Program-made: the position numbers and the translations under genes
The notes under the pieces: model-generated
Seen by the model: the letters and a program-made list of their open reading frames with translations, nothing else
The model's database searches: none
What the model was told of the DNA's origin: nothing
From: Paenibacillus cellulosilyticus
GTDB lineage: Bacteria; Bacillota; Bacilli; Paenibacillales; Paenibacillaceae
Assembly: GCF_003182255.1 (NCBI RefSeq)
Contig: NZ_QGTQ01000001.1
Location: 579,634 to 643,633, forward strand
Reading direction: 5' to 3'
Length of the DNA stretch: 64,000 nucleotides
Part shown: positions 36,735 through 46,254 of the stretch, one piece after another
How the letters are laid out: each line of letters opens with the position of its first letter
Position numbering within the stretch: the first letter of the stretch is position 1

Positions 36735-37745
36735 TTAAACCGAGGCATAATGACAGGCTGCAAAATGGCCCTTCTTCACTTCCGCGAGCGCTGGCGTATC
36801 CTTGGCGCACTTCTCGGTTGCGAGCGGGCAGCGCGTACGGAACGGGCAGCCGCTTGGCGGGTTAATCGGGCTAGGCAGCTCGCCCTTCAGCTCGATACGC
36901 TCCCGCTCTGCCTCAATATCCGGATCCGGGATCGGAATCGCGGACAACAGCGCTTGTGTATAGGGATGCGCCGGGTTAGCGTACAGCTCGCTGCTCTCCG
37001 CCAGCTCAACGACGCGACCGAGATACATAACGGCTACGCGGTCACTGATGTGCTTCACCATCGACAGGTCATGCGCGATGAACAAGTACGTCAGTCCCAT
37101 TTGCCGCTGCAGATCCTGCATCAGGTTAACGACCTGTGCTTGAATCGATACGTCGAGTGCCGATATCGGCTCATCGGCAATGATGAACTTTGGCTGCACG
37201 GCAAGCGCACGCGCGATACCGATACGCTGGCGCTGGCCGCCGGAGAATTCATGCGGATAACGCGTTGCATGGTCTGGGTTCAGACCGACCACGTCAAGCA
37301 GCGACTCTACCTTCTTCTTGCGTTCGGCACGACTGCCAGCAAGCTTATGAATATCGAGCGCTTCCCCGATGACGTCCGTAATCGTCATCCGTGGGTTAAG
37401 CGAGGCATACGGATCTTGGAAAATCATCTGCATATCGCGACGGACCGCTTTCATCTGCGAGCCCTTCAAATCATACAACGACTTGCCGTCGAACATCACA
37501 TTGCCCGATGTCGGCTCGTACAGACGCATGACCGTCCGTCCCATCGTCGACTTACCACAGCCGGATTCGCCAACGACGCCAAGCGTCTCGCCACGGCCGA
37601 TTTTCAAGTTAACATCGCTGACGGCTTTCAGAATTTGACCGCCGCCCAGATTGAAGTGTTTGTTCAGATCGTGAATCTCGATTAGCGCATCGCCGTTCGA
37701 GGCTTTCACGAGTGGTGCTGCAGCGCTGGCATTCCCCTTGCTCAT
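36735..37745 (-). CDS. oppF: oligopeptide ABC transporter ATP-binding protein OppF
   Basis: 336 residues. Walker A GESGCGKST (about 58-66), ABC signature SGGQRQRIGIA (about 168), Walker B FIIADEP, and H-loop HDLSM. The C-terminal oligopeptide/dipeptide extension has the CPFRTRCPLA cysteine pattern, which in relatives binds an iron-sulfur cluster. It supplies ATP-driven energy to the OppBC channel with OppD. The ATG overlaps the oppD stop (37742-37745). Confidence 0.95.
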   Translation of the reverse strand: MSKGNASAAAPLVKASNGDALIEIHDLNKHFNLGGGQILKAVSDVNLKIGRGETLGVVGESGCGKSTMGRTVMRLYEPTSGNVMFDGKSLYDLKGSQMKAVRRDMQMIFQDPYASLNPRMTITDVIGEALDIHKLAGSRAERKKKVESLLDVVGLNPDHATRYPHEFSGGQRQRIGIARALAVQPKFIIADEPISALDVSIQAQVVNLMQDLQRQMGLTYLFIAHDLSMVKHISDRVAVMYLGRVVELAESSELYANPAHPYTQALLSAIPIPDPDIEAERERIELKGELPSPINPPSGCPFRTRCPLATEKCAKDTPALAEVKKGHFAACHYASV

Positions 37746-38761
37746 GCGCTTTCCCCTCCTTCGCTGGAGATTGGATGGGCTAGCTCATGATTGAGCCAAC
37801 AAGCGGCTCGATGATCCTCGCCCTCCACCGATACGAGTGCCGGATCGTTCGGCAAGCATACTCGCATTGCCTCTTTGCAGCGTGCCGCGAATGCGCAGCC
37901 TGCTGGCGGCTTAATCAGATCCGGCGGTGTGCCGTAGATCGGAATAAGCGGCTCGTCCTTCTTCTGGTCAAGCCGAGGTACCGATTCGAGCAATCCGCGT
38001 GTGTACGGATGCTTTGGATTTTTGAATATATCACGGGTCTTGCCCGATTCAACGACTTTGCCTGCATACATAACGATAACGCGGTCCGCTACGTCAGCGA
38101 CGACGCCAAGGTCATGCGTAATGAGAATAATCGATGTGCCGAACTTCACCTGCAGATCCTTCATGACATTCATGATCTGTGCCTGCACGGTTACGTCCAA
38201 TGCCGTTGTTGGCTCATCCGCGATCAACAGTGACGGGTTGCACGCGAGTGCGATCGCGATCATCCCCCGTTGACGCATACCACCGGAGAACTCATGAGGG
38301 TATTGATTGACCCGCGACTCAGGGTTTGGAATACCGACAAGCTTCAGCATTTCAATCGCACGCTGCTTCGCAGCAGCTGCGCTCATGCCTTGATGCTTGA
38401 CCAGACCTTCTGTAATCTGTTTGCCAATCGTAAGCGTCGGGTTAAGCGAAGTCATCGGGTCCTGAAAGATCATGCCCATCTCTTTACCACGGACATTCTC
38501 CATCTGCCGTAGCGACTTCGTCAGAACCTCCTCGCCCTTGAATAGGATCGAGCCTGTTGTTACAGCCGGAGGGGAAGGAACTAGACGCATAAGCGATTGG
38601 GCCGTTACGCTCTTGCCACAGCCGGACTCACCGACAATTGCAACGGTTTCCCCTTTATTCACGTGGAAGTTTACGCCGCGCACCGCTTGTACGATACCGC
38701 CGCGAACTTTGAAGTTCACGCGCAGATCTTTTACCTCTAATATTCGTTCCATGGCTGCCAC
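37742..38761 (-). CDS. oppD: oligopeptide ABC transporter ATP-binding protein OppD
   Basis: 339 residues. Walker A GESGCGKSV, ABC signature SGGMRQRGMIA, Walker B LLIADEPTTALD and H-loop THDLGVV. The C-terminal domain carries a GCAFAARCKEAM...C cysteine cluster. It is the partner of OppF in the heterodimeric ATPase. Between oppC and oppF, with 39 bases to oppC and an overlap with oppF. Confidence 0.95.
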   Translation of the reverse strand: MAAMERILEVKDLRVNFKVRGGIVQAVRGVNFHVNKGETVAIVGESGCGKSVTAQSLMRLVPSPPAVTTGSILFKGEEVLTKSLRQMENVRGKEMGMIFQDPMTSLNPTLTIGKQITEGLVKHQGMSAAAAKQRAIEMLKLVGIPNPESRVNQYPHEFSGGMRQRGMIAIALACNPSLLIADEPTTALDVTVQAQIMNVMKDLQVKFGTSIILITHDLGVVADVADRVIVMYAGKVVESGKTRDIFKNPKHPYTRGLLESVPRLDQKKDEPLIPIYGTPPDLIKPPAGCAFAARCKEAMRVCLPNDPALVSVEGEDHRAACWLNHELAHPISSEGGESA

Positions 38762-38800
38762 CTCCTAAAAGTTATATTTGAAATGCATTCATGCATTGAT

Positions 38801-39757
38801 TTATTTCTTCAACTTCGGATCGAGCGCGTCACGCAGACCGTCGCCAAAGATATTGAAGCAGAGCATCGTCAAGCTGATCAGAACAGCTGGGAACAGCATC
38901 CGCCATGGGTAGATTGTCATTGCTTTCAAAGCGTCGTTGATCATCGTACCAAGCGATGCAGCTGGCGATTGAACGCCAAGACCCAGGAAGCTCAGGAAGG
39001 CCTCGGAGAATATCGCATTGGGCACTGTCATCGTCAACGTAACGATAATTGGACCAATCGCATTCGGAATCAAGTGACGGAACAGAATACGTCCCGGACC
39101 TGCACCAAGCGAGCGGGAAGCGAGTACATACTCCTGGTTTTTCAGCTGCATAATCTGACCCCGAACAATCCAGGCCATACTAATCCAGCCCGTAATACTA
39201 AGCGCAATAACGATGGTGAACATACTCGGCTCCAGCACAACAATGAGCAGAATGACGATGAGCATGCTCGGAATGGAATAGAGAATATCGCAAATACGGT
39301 TCAGAATTTCGTCGACTTTACCGCCGAAGTAACCCATAATGCCGCCAATAATAACGCCAATAAAAAGGTCTACGAGTGCCGCATATAAGCCGACCTGAAG
39401 CGAAATGCCCGCACCCATCCATGTTCTTGCGAACATATCACGACCGAGGTCGTCGGTTCCGAACCAGTGGTTCGAGGACGGCTTCTCGTTCGTTGCCATC
39501 AGATCGTTCGTCCGATAATCATGGCCGCTGATCGACTGTCCGATAATCGCCATGAAGACGATGAGCAGCAGGATGATGAGGCTCGCCATCGCATACTTAT
39601 TGGAACGTAGACGCAGCCATGCATCTTTCCATGCCGAAATACTTTCTCGAACAACGACTTCGCCTTTTTTCTCTGACTGGTCCAGCTTCTGAAAATCAGC
39701 TTTCGTTAATCCTTGCGGATCAACGGCTTGTCCATGCTTTGTTTCTATCGTCGCCAT
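38801..39757 (-). CDS. oppC: oligopeptide ABC transporter permease OppC
   Basis: 318 residues. N-terminal cytoplasmic tail, then about six membrane helices. The BPD_transp_1 EAA loop is in the segment VLASRSLGAGPGRILFRHLI, which contacts the ATPases. An external loop after the first helix is typical for OppC. Three bases separate it from oppB. Confidence 0.94.
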   Translation of the reverse strand: MATIETKHGQAVDPQGLTKADFQKLDQSEKKGEVVVRESISAWKDAWLRLRSNKYAMASLIILLLIVFMAIIGQSISGHDYRTNDLMATNEKPSSNHWFGTDDLGRDMFARTWMGAGISLQVGLYAALVDLFIGVIIGGIMGYFGGKVDEILNRICDILYSIPSMLIVILLIVVLEPSMFTIVIALSITGWISMAWIVRGQIMQLKNQEYVLASRSLGAGPGRILFRHLIPNAIGPIIVTLTMTVPNAIFSEAFLSFLGLGVQSPAASLGTMINDALKAMTIYPWRMLFPAVLISLTMLCFNIFGDGLRDALDPKLKK

Positions 39758-39760
39758 CGC

Positions 39761-40693
39761 TTACCCCTCCTTCCTGCTGCTCAGCTTGATGCGCGGATCA
39801 ATGAATGCATAAGCAATATCCGTTAAGAAACGAGCTAGCATCAGAATAACCGCGTAGAACAGCGTCAGACCCATAATAAGCGTATAGTCGCGGTTCGTGA
39901 TGCTGTTTACGAAGAACTTACCCAAGCCGCCGATGCCGAAGATTTGCTCTACGATTACGGAGCCTGTAATGATGTTGGCCGTCATTGGTCCGATATAAGT
40001 GACAACAGGCAGAATGGCATTGCGAAGTGCATGCCGGTACAAAATGATGCGTCCAGACATCCCTTTTGCCCGAGCGGTCTTGATATAGTCAGCTGTTAGC
40101 ACTTCCAGCATGCTCGAACGCGTCAGACGCGCAATGAAAGCAGCCGGAAGCACGGCGAGCGCGATAGTCGGCATTACATAGTCGGTCGGGTCGTTCAGTC
40201 CAGCGACGTCGAACCAACGCAGTTTGACTCCTAAGAAATACTGTAGACCGGATGCGACAACGAAGTTCGGAATCGACACCCCTAATACGGCAATGAAGAT
40301 AGTAAACGTGTCGAGAAATTTGCGATGGTTCAATGCTGCAATAATACCAAGCACAATGCCGGCTGTAACCGACAGAATGATGGCGAATATACCAAGCTGC
40401 AGGGAATACAAGAAACCGGTTCCAATAATGCTAGAGACAGTAGTGTACTGCTGCTTCATCGACATCCCAAGATCAAGATGGATGAGATTGTTGAGATAAG
40501 TGAGATATTGCGACCAGAGCGGCTTATCCAAGCCATACTTCGCTTCGAGCATCGCTCGAATCGCTTTCGGAATTTCTTTCTCCGACATGAATGGATTACC
40601 AGGAATGATTTTCATTAAGAAAAAAGTTGCCGAAGCAAGGACGAATAAAGATACGACCATATAAAACAGCTTCTTCAGCAAGAAACGTATCAT
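39761..40693 (-). CDS. oppB: oligopeptide ABC transporter permease OppB
   Basis: 310 residues, about six membrane helices. The N-terminus is IRFLLKKLFYMVVSLFVLAS, and an EAA-like loop (YIKTARAKGMSGRIILYRHAL, about 215-235) contacts the ATPase. With OppC it forms the channel. It follows oppA after 125 bases that contain a stem-loop. Confidence 0.94.
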   Translation of the reverse strand: MIRFLLKKLFYMVVSLFVLASATFFLMKIIPGNPFMSEKEIPKAIRAMLEAKYGLDKPLWSQYLTYLNNLIHLDLGMSMKQQYTTVSSIIGTGFLYSLQLGIFAIILSVTAGIVLGIIAALNHRKFLDTFTIFIAVLGVSIPNFVVASGLQYFLGVKLRWFDVAGLNDPTDYVMPTIALAVLPAAFIARLTRSSMLEVLTADYIKTARAKGMSGRIILYRHALRNAILPVVTYIGPMTANIITGSVIVEQIFGIGGLGKFFVNSITNRDYTLIMGLTLFYAVILMLARFLTDIAYAFIDPRIKLSSRKEG

Positions 40694-40732
40694 GTGGGTA
40701 ATGCCTCCCCAAAATGGTCGTTCAAACAGCCA

Positions 40733-40766
40733 CGGGATATATGCCCTAGTACTCGCACATATCCCG
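40733..40766 (-). terminator. stem-loop between oppA and oppB
   Basis: CGGGATAT (40733-40740) pairs with ATATCCCG (40759-40766); outer bases GTTCAA / TTGAAC extend it. No strong T-run follows. Such intra-operon hairpins protect the binding-protein message or attenuate the downstream genes, giving more OppA than OppBCDF. Confidence 0.6.
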
Positions 40767-40818
40767 CTCTGATTGAACCATACCTAATCATCAGGTCCGA
40801 TCGGTTCGATCAGCCCTC

Positions 40819-42486
40819 TTAACCTTCGTAGTATCCACGCGTGTAGTCGATATCGCCTTTATAGTCGATAAAGATCCCTTTGAAACCTTTCTTCTCTAGG
40901 AACACGTCGCTGTAGTAGTAGATCGGCATGATTGCACGCGTGTCGATCAGCAGTTTTTCCGCTTGCGACATGAGGCTCATGCGTTCTTTTGCGTCAGTGG
41001 ATGCATAAGCTTTCGCAACAAGATCGTCATACTCTTTGCTTGCGAAGCCCGTGTTGTTGTTGCCGCTCTTCGACGTGAACAAGTCGATGTACGTCATTGG
41101 GTCATTGTAGTCCGCTCCCCAACCGCCGCGAGCAACTTGATAGTTCAGCTTGTTGCGGTTCTCGAGGAACACGCCCCATTCTTGGTTCTCGATCGAAACT
41201 TCTACGCCGAGATTTGTACGCCACATTTCAGCAATTGCTTCTGCAATCTTTTTGTGGTTATCGTTCGTGTTGAACGTCAGCTTGATTGCTGGCAGCTTCG
41301 TAACACCCTCTTCCGCCATACCTTCAGCAAGCAGCTTCTTCGCTTCATCGTAGTTCTCTTCGAAGAATGTATCCGGTACTTCTGTGCGGTATTCTTCCTT
41401 CTCGCCGGCAATGCCCGGAGGCACCACGCCGTAAGCTGGAAGCTCGCCTGCACGGGTTACTTTCTCCGTAATATCTTTGCGCGAGATCGCCATCGAGAAC
41501 GCCTTACGAATCTTCTCGTTGTTGAATGGCTTTTCCGTCGTGTTGAACAGGTAGTAGTACAGACTTGCGATACCTTTTTGGTTGAACTCGTCTGCCAAAC
41601 TCGATTTCAGCGACTCCAGTTGGTCCGCTGGAATTTCGCCGGTCGGCTTACCCGCCCAGTCGAGCTGATCGGTTTGGTACATGCTCAGCTCCGTTGCAGA
41701 GTCTGCAACCTCGTAGAACTCTACGCCAGCAAGCTTCACATCGTCCTTCGCATAGTAGTTCTCGTTCGGTACGATTTTGATCGACGTATTCTTCTGCCAT
41801 TCGCCCATTTTGAACGGACCGTTGGAGATGATCGTCGATGCGTTTGCTGCCCAAGCCTCGTTGTCTTTTACCGATTGGTGAACCGGGAAGAACGTTTGGA
41901 ACGACATCAGGCTTAGGAAGTAAGGTGTTGGCGAGTTCAGATTAACAACGAGCGTATGATCGTCTGTCGCTTTAACGCCGACTTGATCCGCCGTTGCGCC
42001 TTTACCCGTGTTATAGGACTCAGCGTTTACGATGTAATACAACTGGTAAGCATAAGCCGATGGCTCAGGCTTCAGCTCCGGATCGAGCGCACGTTTCCAT
42101 GCGAATTCGAAATCGCCTGCCGTTACAGGATCGCCGTTGCTCCATTTTGCATCCTCACGCAGGTGGAACGTATACGTTTTACCGTCTTCACTAATGTCCC
42201 ATTTCTCTGCGATACCGGGAATGTTCTGACCGTTCTCATCTTTACGTGTCAGACCTTCATACAGACCATTCAGTACCGTGAACGACACTTGGTCTTGCGA
42301 TTGCGCTGGGTCAAGCGTAGGTGGCTCCGTCGAGATATTCATACGGAATACTTTGCTTGTTGCAGCGCCAGAACCAGACTCCCCAGTCTCCGTTCCTTTG
42401 TTTTCATCCTTTGGTGTGCAGCCGCTGACGAGCAAGACAATCGCCATAACTGCAGCAAGTGATGATAGCCCTAACTTGAACTTCAT
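40819..42486 (-). CDS. oppA: oligopeptide-binding lipoprotein OppA
   Basis: 555 residues, extracytoplasmic solute-binding protein of family 5. The signal peptide ends in the lipobox LLVSGC (Cys about 23), so it is lipid-anchored. The family segment ...RMNISTEPPTLDPAQSQDQ (about 50-68) and later WKRALDPEL are characteristic. It binds peptides and delivers them to OppBC. Highly expressed first gene of the operon. In Bacillales Opp imports nutritional and signalling peptides; which here is not known. Confidence 0.95.
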   Translation of the reverse strand: MKFKLGLSSLAAVMAIVLLVSGCTPKDENKGTETGESGSGAATSKVFRMNISTEPPTLDPAQSQDQVSFTVLNGLYEGLTRKDENGQNIPGIAEKWDISEDGKTYTFHLREDAKWSNGDPVTAGDFEFAWKRALDPELKPEPSAYAYQLYYIVNAESYNTGKGATADQVGVKATDDHTLVVNLNSPTPYFLSLMSFQTFFPVHQSVKDNEAWAANASTIISNGPFKMGEWQKNTSIKIVPNENYYAKDDVKLAGVEFYEVADSATELSMYQTDQLDWAGKPTGEIPADQLESLKSSLADEFNQKGIASLYYYLFNTTEKPFNNEKIRKAFSMAISRKDITEKVTRAGELPAYGVVPPGIAGEKEEYRTEVPDTFFEENYDEAKKLLAEGMAEEGVTKLPAIKLTFNTNDNHKKIAEAIAEMWRTNLGVEVSIENQEWGVFLENRNKLNYQVARGGWGADYNDPMTYIDLFTSKSGNNNTGFASKEYDDLVAKAYASTDAKERMSLMSQAEKLLIDTRAIMPIYYYSDVFLEKKGFKGIFIDYKGDIDYTRGYYEG

Positions 42487-42810
42487 TGTCGCACATCCTC
42501 CAATTCTGTAATGTAATGCATGATGTTACGGAGTTGCGTAAATGCAAGTGCTTCAAGGAGACTAAAAAACATCGGCTGAATAAATAAACAATAATTCCGA
42601 TAAATATTTATTTATTTGTTTGTACAATATTTACAGTAAATTATTACTAATTAATTCACCTACACTCCTCAAATTTAGCCTGCATTTCTCACTATACAAT
42701 TATAAAATATCACAAATCAATGTATAAATATTTACATTTCAATCCATTTGTACGTTCTGCTTCCTCGATGGCTATAGGATGTGTCGGAAGAGCCTTGTTC
42801 AGCCAAAAAA
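42487..42810. other. oppA leader: AT-rich palindromic region
   Basis: No gene. Around 42575-42625 lie runs such as AAATAAACAATAATTCC and AAATATTTATTTATTTG, an imperfect palindrome in very AT-rich DNA. This is the promoter/leader of oppA and may contain a global regulator site (CodY-like sites are AT-rich), but no match to a consensus is convincing. Confidence 0.4.
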
Positions 42811-42858
42811 ACCGATAATCGTAAGCAGGTACATGTTTCCTGCCGTACGATTATCGGT
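42811..42858 (-). terminator. terminator after the D-aminoacylase-like gene
   Basis: ACCGATAATCGTA pairs perfectly with TACGATTATCGGT, with an inner GCAGG / CCTGC stem. The minus strand continues with TTTTTTGG. It is 33 bases from the stop of that gene. Confidence 0.9.
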
Positions 42859-42891
42859 CCTTTATTGGCCTATCTATTATAGGTTTGTGAG

Positions 42892-44913
42892 CTAACTTAC
42901 CGTCCAAGTTATCCCATTGTTTGTGACATTCGTGCCAATCAGTTTCATGAATGAGTCGATGGGGGCATATGCCCGATCGCCAACGGACAGTAATTCCACC
43001 TTGGCTCCATTCATCGTTGCCTCGTAGCCGCGTTCCAGCATTAAGGTTCCAGTTACAGGAGGCTCACTAGCTGACTTCGCCATTGCTTCATTATAGGTTG
43101 ATGAGCCGTCTGACCGTTTTTGATTTCGAACAATCGTAAATTGATGGTTTACCTTATCCCATTGCATTTCATAACCCTGATCACTAGCCGCGTATAAATC
43201 TACATACTGCAGTCCATTGTAAGACAAGAGCGGATACTGCTTGCCGTTCCAATCCAGCTGACCACCCATCGTACCATCGACTCGTTGGAATTGACTCTTA
43301 ATAGGCTGCCCTACATGTATGCTGTGGTTCAGTTTACCATTAGAGAGCGCCGTTTGACCGCCAACCCATACATATTTGATGCCTGATGAATACAGCTCCG
43401 GATGCTCCACCGTTGACTCGTCGATAATCGTCTTATAGTCGAACACGACGAGATCGGCATCCATCCCTTTCGCCACGCGGCCCTTCTTCTTGAGCAGCGG
43501 AGCTTCCCTTTCGAGACGCTGAGCAGGTAACAAACTTGTCTTCTCGATTGCCTCCATCAGTGTTATGACACCACGTTCACGTGCATACAGTCCGATCGTT
43601 CGGGCAAAAGTTCCCGAAGCCCGCGGATGATTATTCAGCCCTGGCTCCAGAATTGCATCGCTGCCAATCATCACATAGCTCGGCTTGATCGACTCCTCAA
43701 TATCTTCAGGTGGTATCGCATAGGCGACCGCAAGCTTGCCTTCTCTCTGATACTGCATGAATGTTTCCTTCGTCAGCCGTTCCGTTGAACCTGCCAGCTG
43801 CAGATCATTGTACGTGATATGGAAGCGACTTTGCCACCCTTCGTCAAACCTTGCCGAGTTTAGATAGGTACCCCAGTAATCATAAGGGTAAATGCATGCT
43901 GTAATGTCCAATCCTTCTGCACGTGCCTTCTCCACAAGTGCAAGTGACTGCGTCATCGAGAACGTCCCGCCCGTGCTGTTAATGTGATCAATATGTACAG
44001 CCGCTTCCGTCTGACGAGCATAACCGATCAGCTCATTAAGTCCATCAATATTCGTTCCTGGCTCTTCCATATCCGAATACCGCGCGTGAAAATAGACCGG
44101 CACATTGTATTCATGCGCCAGCTCCATGAGCGGTATAATCTCTGCCGCTTGAATGCCGGGTACATACTCAAGGCTGAATGAAATTCCAAGTGCCCCATCA
44201 TTAAGTGCCTTCTCGGCCTGTTCCTTCAACTTAGCAATCTGGTCCGCCGACGCACGGTCGTACCGCCCCAATTGGAATTGATTGCGTGCCTGCGAGTAGA
44301 AGAAGCTGGCGCCGTAATGCACAGGCGTCTCATTGCGGCCATAATAGTCATACCATTTGTCCGGAGTTGACGTCCCGCCATGCATAGCAATATTACTTGT
44401 CACGCCATCGGCAATCTTGTTCCATACGCCAAGTGGGTTCGGGTCATAGGACAAATTGTCGATGAACCCCGGCGCGACGATTAATCCGGATGCATCAATG
44501 GTAAGCTTGCCCGTTAGCGGCTTAGCCGTTACGACTCCAATCTTGTCACCGATGATGCCAACGTTCATCATTGCGTCCAGCTTGGTCTCCGGATTAATGA
44601 CACGTCCGCCTTTAATGACGGTATCATACGTTTGCATCAAATCGTTTTTCGTAACAGCAGCCTCCGCTAGCTGCTCACCCGTTGGTATAGCTGCAGAGCG
44701 TCTGCCTCCCGCCTTCTGCCCTTTGCGTCCGCCTTCTTTACCGGCAGCCTGCGTGTTATTTCCATCTAATGACGCATCCTCAACAGTCTGTCCGATCTCG
44801 TTATGCATGCTGCCCCATATAATGAGGCCGCCAATCAAAATAAAAACCACCGCCAAATTCGCAATTCCAATGATTCGCTTGCGATTTCGACGGCGGTGTT
44901 CATGCTCTTCCAT
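42892..44913 (-). CDS. membrane-anchored N-acyl-D-amino-acid deacylase-like amidohydrolase
   Basis: 673 residues from the ATG at 44913, which has GGAGG nine bases upstream; earlier ATGs (44937, 44919) are badly spaced. One membrane helix (about 15-36) follows a basic N-terminus (RRRNRKR). The amidohydrolase domain (about 80-540) begins DTVIKGGRVINPETKLDAM and has APGFIDNLSYD in place of the usual HxH metal pair, so the metal site differs. The C-terminal 120 residues look like the stalk/copper-amine-oxidase-N fold (YAPIDSFMKLIGTNV). Possibly a cell-wall or D-amino-acid processing enzyme facing outside. Next to opp but with its own terminator. Confidence 0.78.
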   Translation of the reverse strand: MEEHEHRRRNRKRIIGIANLAVVFILIGGLIIWGSMHNEIGQTVEDASLDGNNTQAAGKEGGRKGQKAGGRRSAAIPTGEQLAEAAVTKNDLMQTYDTVIKGGRVINPETKLDAMMNVGIIGDKIGVVTAKPLTGKLTIDASGLIVAPGFIDNLSYDPNPLGVWNKIADGVTSNIAMHGGTSTPDKWYDYYGRNETPVHYGASFFYSQARNQFQLGRYDRASADQIAKLKEQAEKALNDGALGISFSLEYVPGIQAAEIIPLMELAHEYNVPVYFHARYSDMEEPGTNIDGLNELIGYARQTEAAVHIDHINSTGGTFSMTQSLALVEKARAEGLDITACIYPYDYWGTYLNSARFDEGWQSRFHITYNDLQLAGSTERLTKETFMQYQREGKLAVAYAIPPEDIEESIKPSYVMIGSDAILEPGLNNHPRASGTFARTIGLYARERGVITLMEAIEKTSLLPAQRLEREAPLLKKKGRVAKGMDADLVVFDYKTIIDESTVEHPELYSSGIKYVWVGGQTALSNGKLNHSIHVGQPIKSQFQRVDGTMGGQLDWNGKQYPLLSYNGLQYVDLYAASDQGYEMQWDKVNHQFTIVRNQKRSDGSSTYNEAMAKSASEPPVTGTLMLERGYEATMNGAKVELLSVGDRAYAPIDSFMKLIGTNVTNNGITWTVS

Positions 44914-44998
44914 CGTCATTTGCCTCCAGTGCAACAAGATAGTGTTATGCCAAATTCTTACACTACCGTATTATTGTTGTCACCTTCCGGCAAATTCA

Positions 44999-45421
44999 TT
45001 ACAGAAGAGTTTGGGGCACGCCGGCCCACATATTTTTTTCACAATAATCGATCACGTCACTTCTTCTTACAATACCAATAAACCGCTTCAAGTCATCGAT
45101 GACTGGAACGAAGTTCTGTACTTTTACGAGCGATATAAGATCACGAATATCGGCATCGACGTGAACCGGATGATTGCTCATGCGCAGTGGTACGTCTGAC
45201 AGTTTAATTTTGTTCGTCTGATCGAATGACAAATCGTTATTTTTCATATGCCACAGCAGATCGCCTTCCGTCACTGTCCCAACATACATCCCGTCCTGGT
45301 CGAGAATAGGAACTGCTGTATAACGATGATGCTCCATTCGTTCAAGCGTCTGTCTTAACGTCGCACTTTGCGGGATATGCATGACCTGCTGCTTCGGCAG
45401 CAGAAAGAACGCAATGTTCAT
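44999..45421 (-). CDS. CBS-domain protein
   Basis: 140 residues from the ATG at 45421, with GGAGGG ten bases upstream. Two CBS motifs are visible (VMHIPQSATLRQTLERMEHH ... VGTVTEGDLL; later RDLISLVKVQNFVPVIDDL ... GIVRRSDVI), forming a Bateman pair that binds adenosine nucleotides. In Bacillales such stand-alone CBS proteins (YkuL/CbpB type) can bind c-di-AMP or act on Rel. Here gdpP is 12 kb away; a link is only possible. Confidence 0.85.
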   Translation of the reverse strand: MNIAFFLLPKQQVMHIPQSATLRQTLERMEHHRYTAVPILDQDGMYVGTVTEGDLLWHMKNNDLSFDQTNKIKLSDVPLRMSNHPVHVDADIRDLISLVKVQNFVPVIDDLKRFIGIVRRSDVIDYCEKNMWAGVPQTLL

Positions 45422-45538
45422 GCCTGATATACCCTCCGTTTCAGATGGATGCTGCTTCACCTACTATATAAACATAATAAAGGTCCAGCAATCATATATA
45501 AATCATAACCTTGTTTCCCAAAGAAAGGATGGGGATGA

Positions 45539-45895
45539 ATGATGCAGCCTCCATCACTTGGCCCTGATCAATCTTCTACAGGCATGGATGCCAAAGTGGC
45601 CGCGATGCTCTGTTATTTCGGCAGCTTTGTATCCGGCTTCTTGTTCCTCGTCCTCGAGAAGCAGAGCCGGTTCGTCAAATTCCATGCCATGCAATCGATT
45701 ATCGTCTCTGCCACACTGATTGTCATCCATCTCATTCTAGGTATGATTCCGTTAATCGGGTGGTTCGCTGCTGCACTGCTCGTACCATTATCGTTTATCC
45801 TATGGCTTGCCCTTATGCTGCTTGCGCTTCAAGGCAAGTGGTTTAAGCTCCCGATCATCGGGGACTTTGCAGAGCAGCAAGCGTACAAGTACTGA
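45539..45895 (+). CDS. DUF4870-family small membrane protein
   Basis: 118 residues with three membrane helices (AAMLCYFGSFVSGFLFLVLE, SIIVSATLIVIHLILGMIP, LLVPLSFILWLALMLLAL). The segment VKFHAMQSIIVSA is typical of DUF4870 proteins. Function unknown. It lies alone on the plus strand, converging on rpsR. Confidence 0.85.
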   Translation: MMQPPSLGPDQSSTGMDAKVAAMLCYFGSFVSGFLFLVLEKQSRFVKFHAMQSIIVSATLIVIHLILGMIPLIGWFAAALLVPLSFILWLALMLLALQGKWFKLPIIGDFAEQQAYKY

Positions 45896-45918
45896 CTATA
45901 TGCATAGGGACAAAAAAA

Positions 45919-45941
45919 GCAGCCGGCTAAATGCCGGCTGC
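45919..45941. terminator. bidirectional terminator between DUF4870 gene and rpsR
   Basis: GCAGCCGGC pairs perfectly with GCCGGCTGC; CAAAAAAA on one side gives the T-run for rpsR, and CCTCTTG lies on the other. Confidence 0.9.
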
Positions 45942-45955
45942 CTCTTGTAATCGAA

Positions 45956-46234
45956 CTATTCCGTCGTGTACGGCAGAAGAGCGATTTGACGAGCGCGTTT
46001 GATCGCAACCGTCAGAAGACGCTGATACTTCGCACTCGTACCCGTCACACGGCGTGGCAAAATTTTGCCGCGCTCGCTGATGAATTTACGGAGCAGATCG
46101 GTGTCTTTGTAATCAATATTCTTGATTTTGTTAACCGTGAAATAGCACACTTTACGGCGCTTGTTACGGCCTTTACGACCGCCGAATTTACGTTCTGGAC
46201 GATCTTGTCCTTCTTCGCGTGGCTTGAAGCTCAT
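45956..46234 (-). CDS. rpsR: 30S ribosomal protein S18
   Basis: 92 residues from the ATG at 46234 ([18 protein letters not shown]), with AAGGATGGG upstream. The core [20 protein letters not shown] is typical. It binds 16S rRNA with S6. Third gene of rpsF-ssb-rpsR, 20 bases after ssb. Confidence 0.96.
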   Translation of the reverse strand: MSFKPREEGQDRPERKFGGRKGRNKRRKVCYFTVNKIKNIDYKDTDLLRKFISERGKILPRRVTGTSAKYQRLLTVAIKRARQIALLPYTTE

Positions 46235-46254
46235 GTTCGAACCCATCCTTTCAA

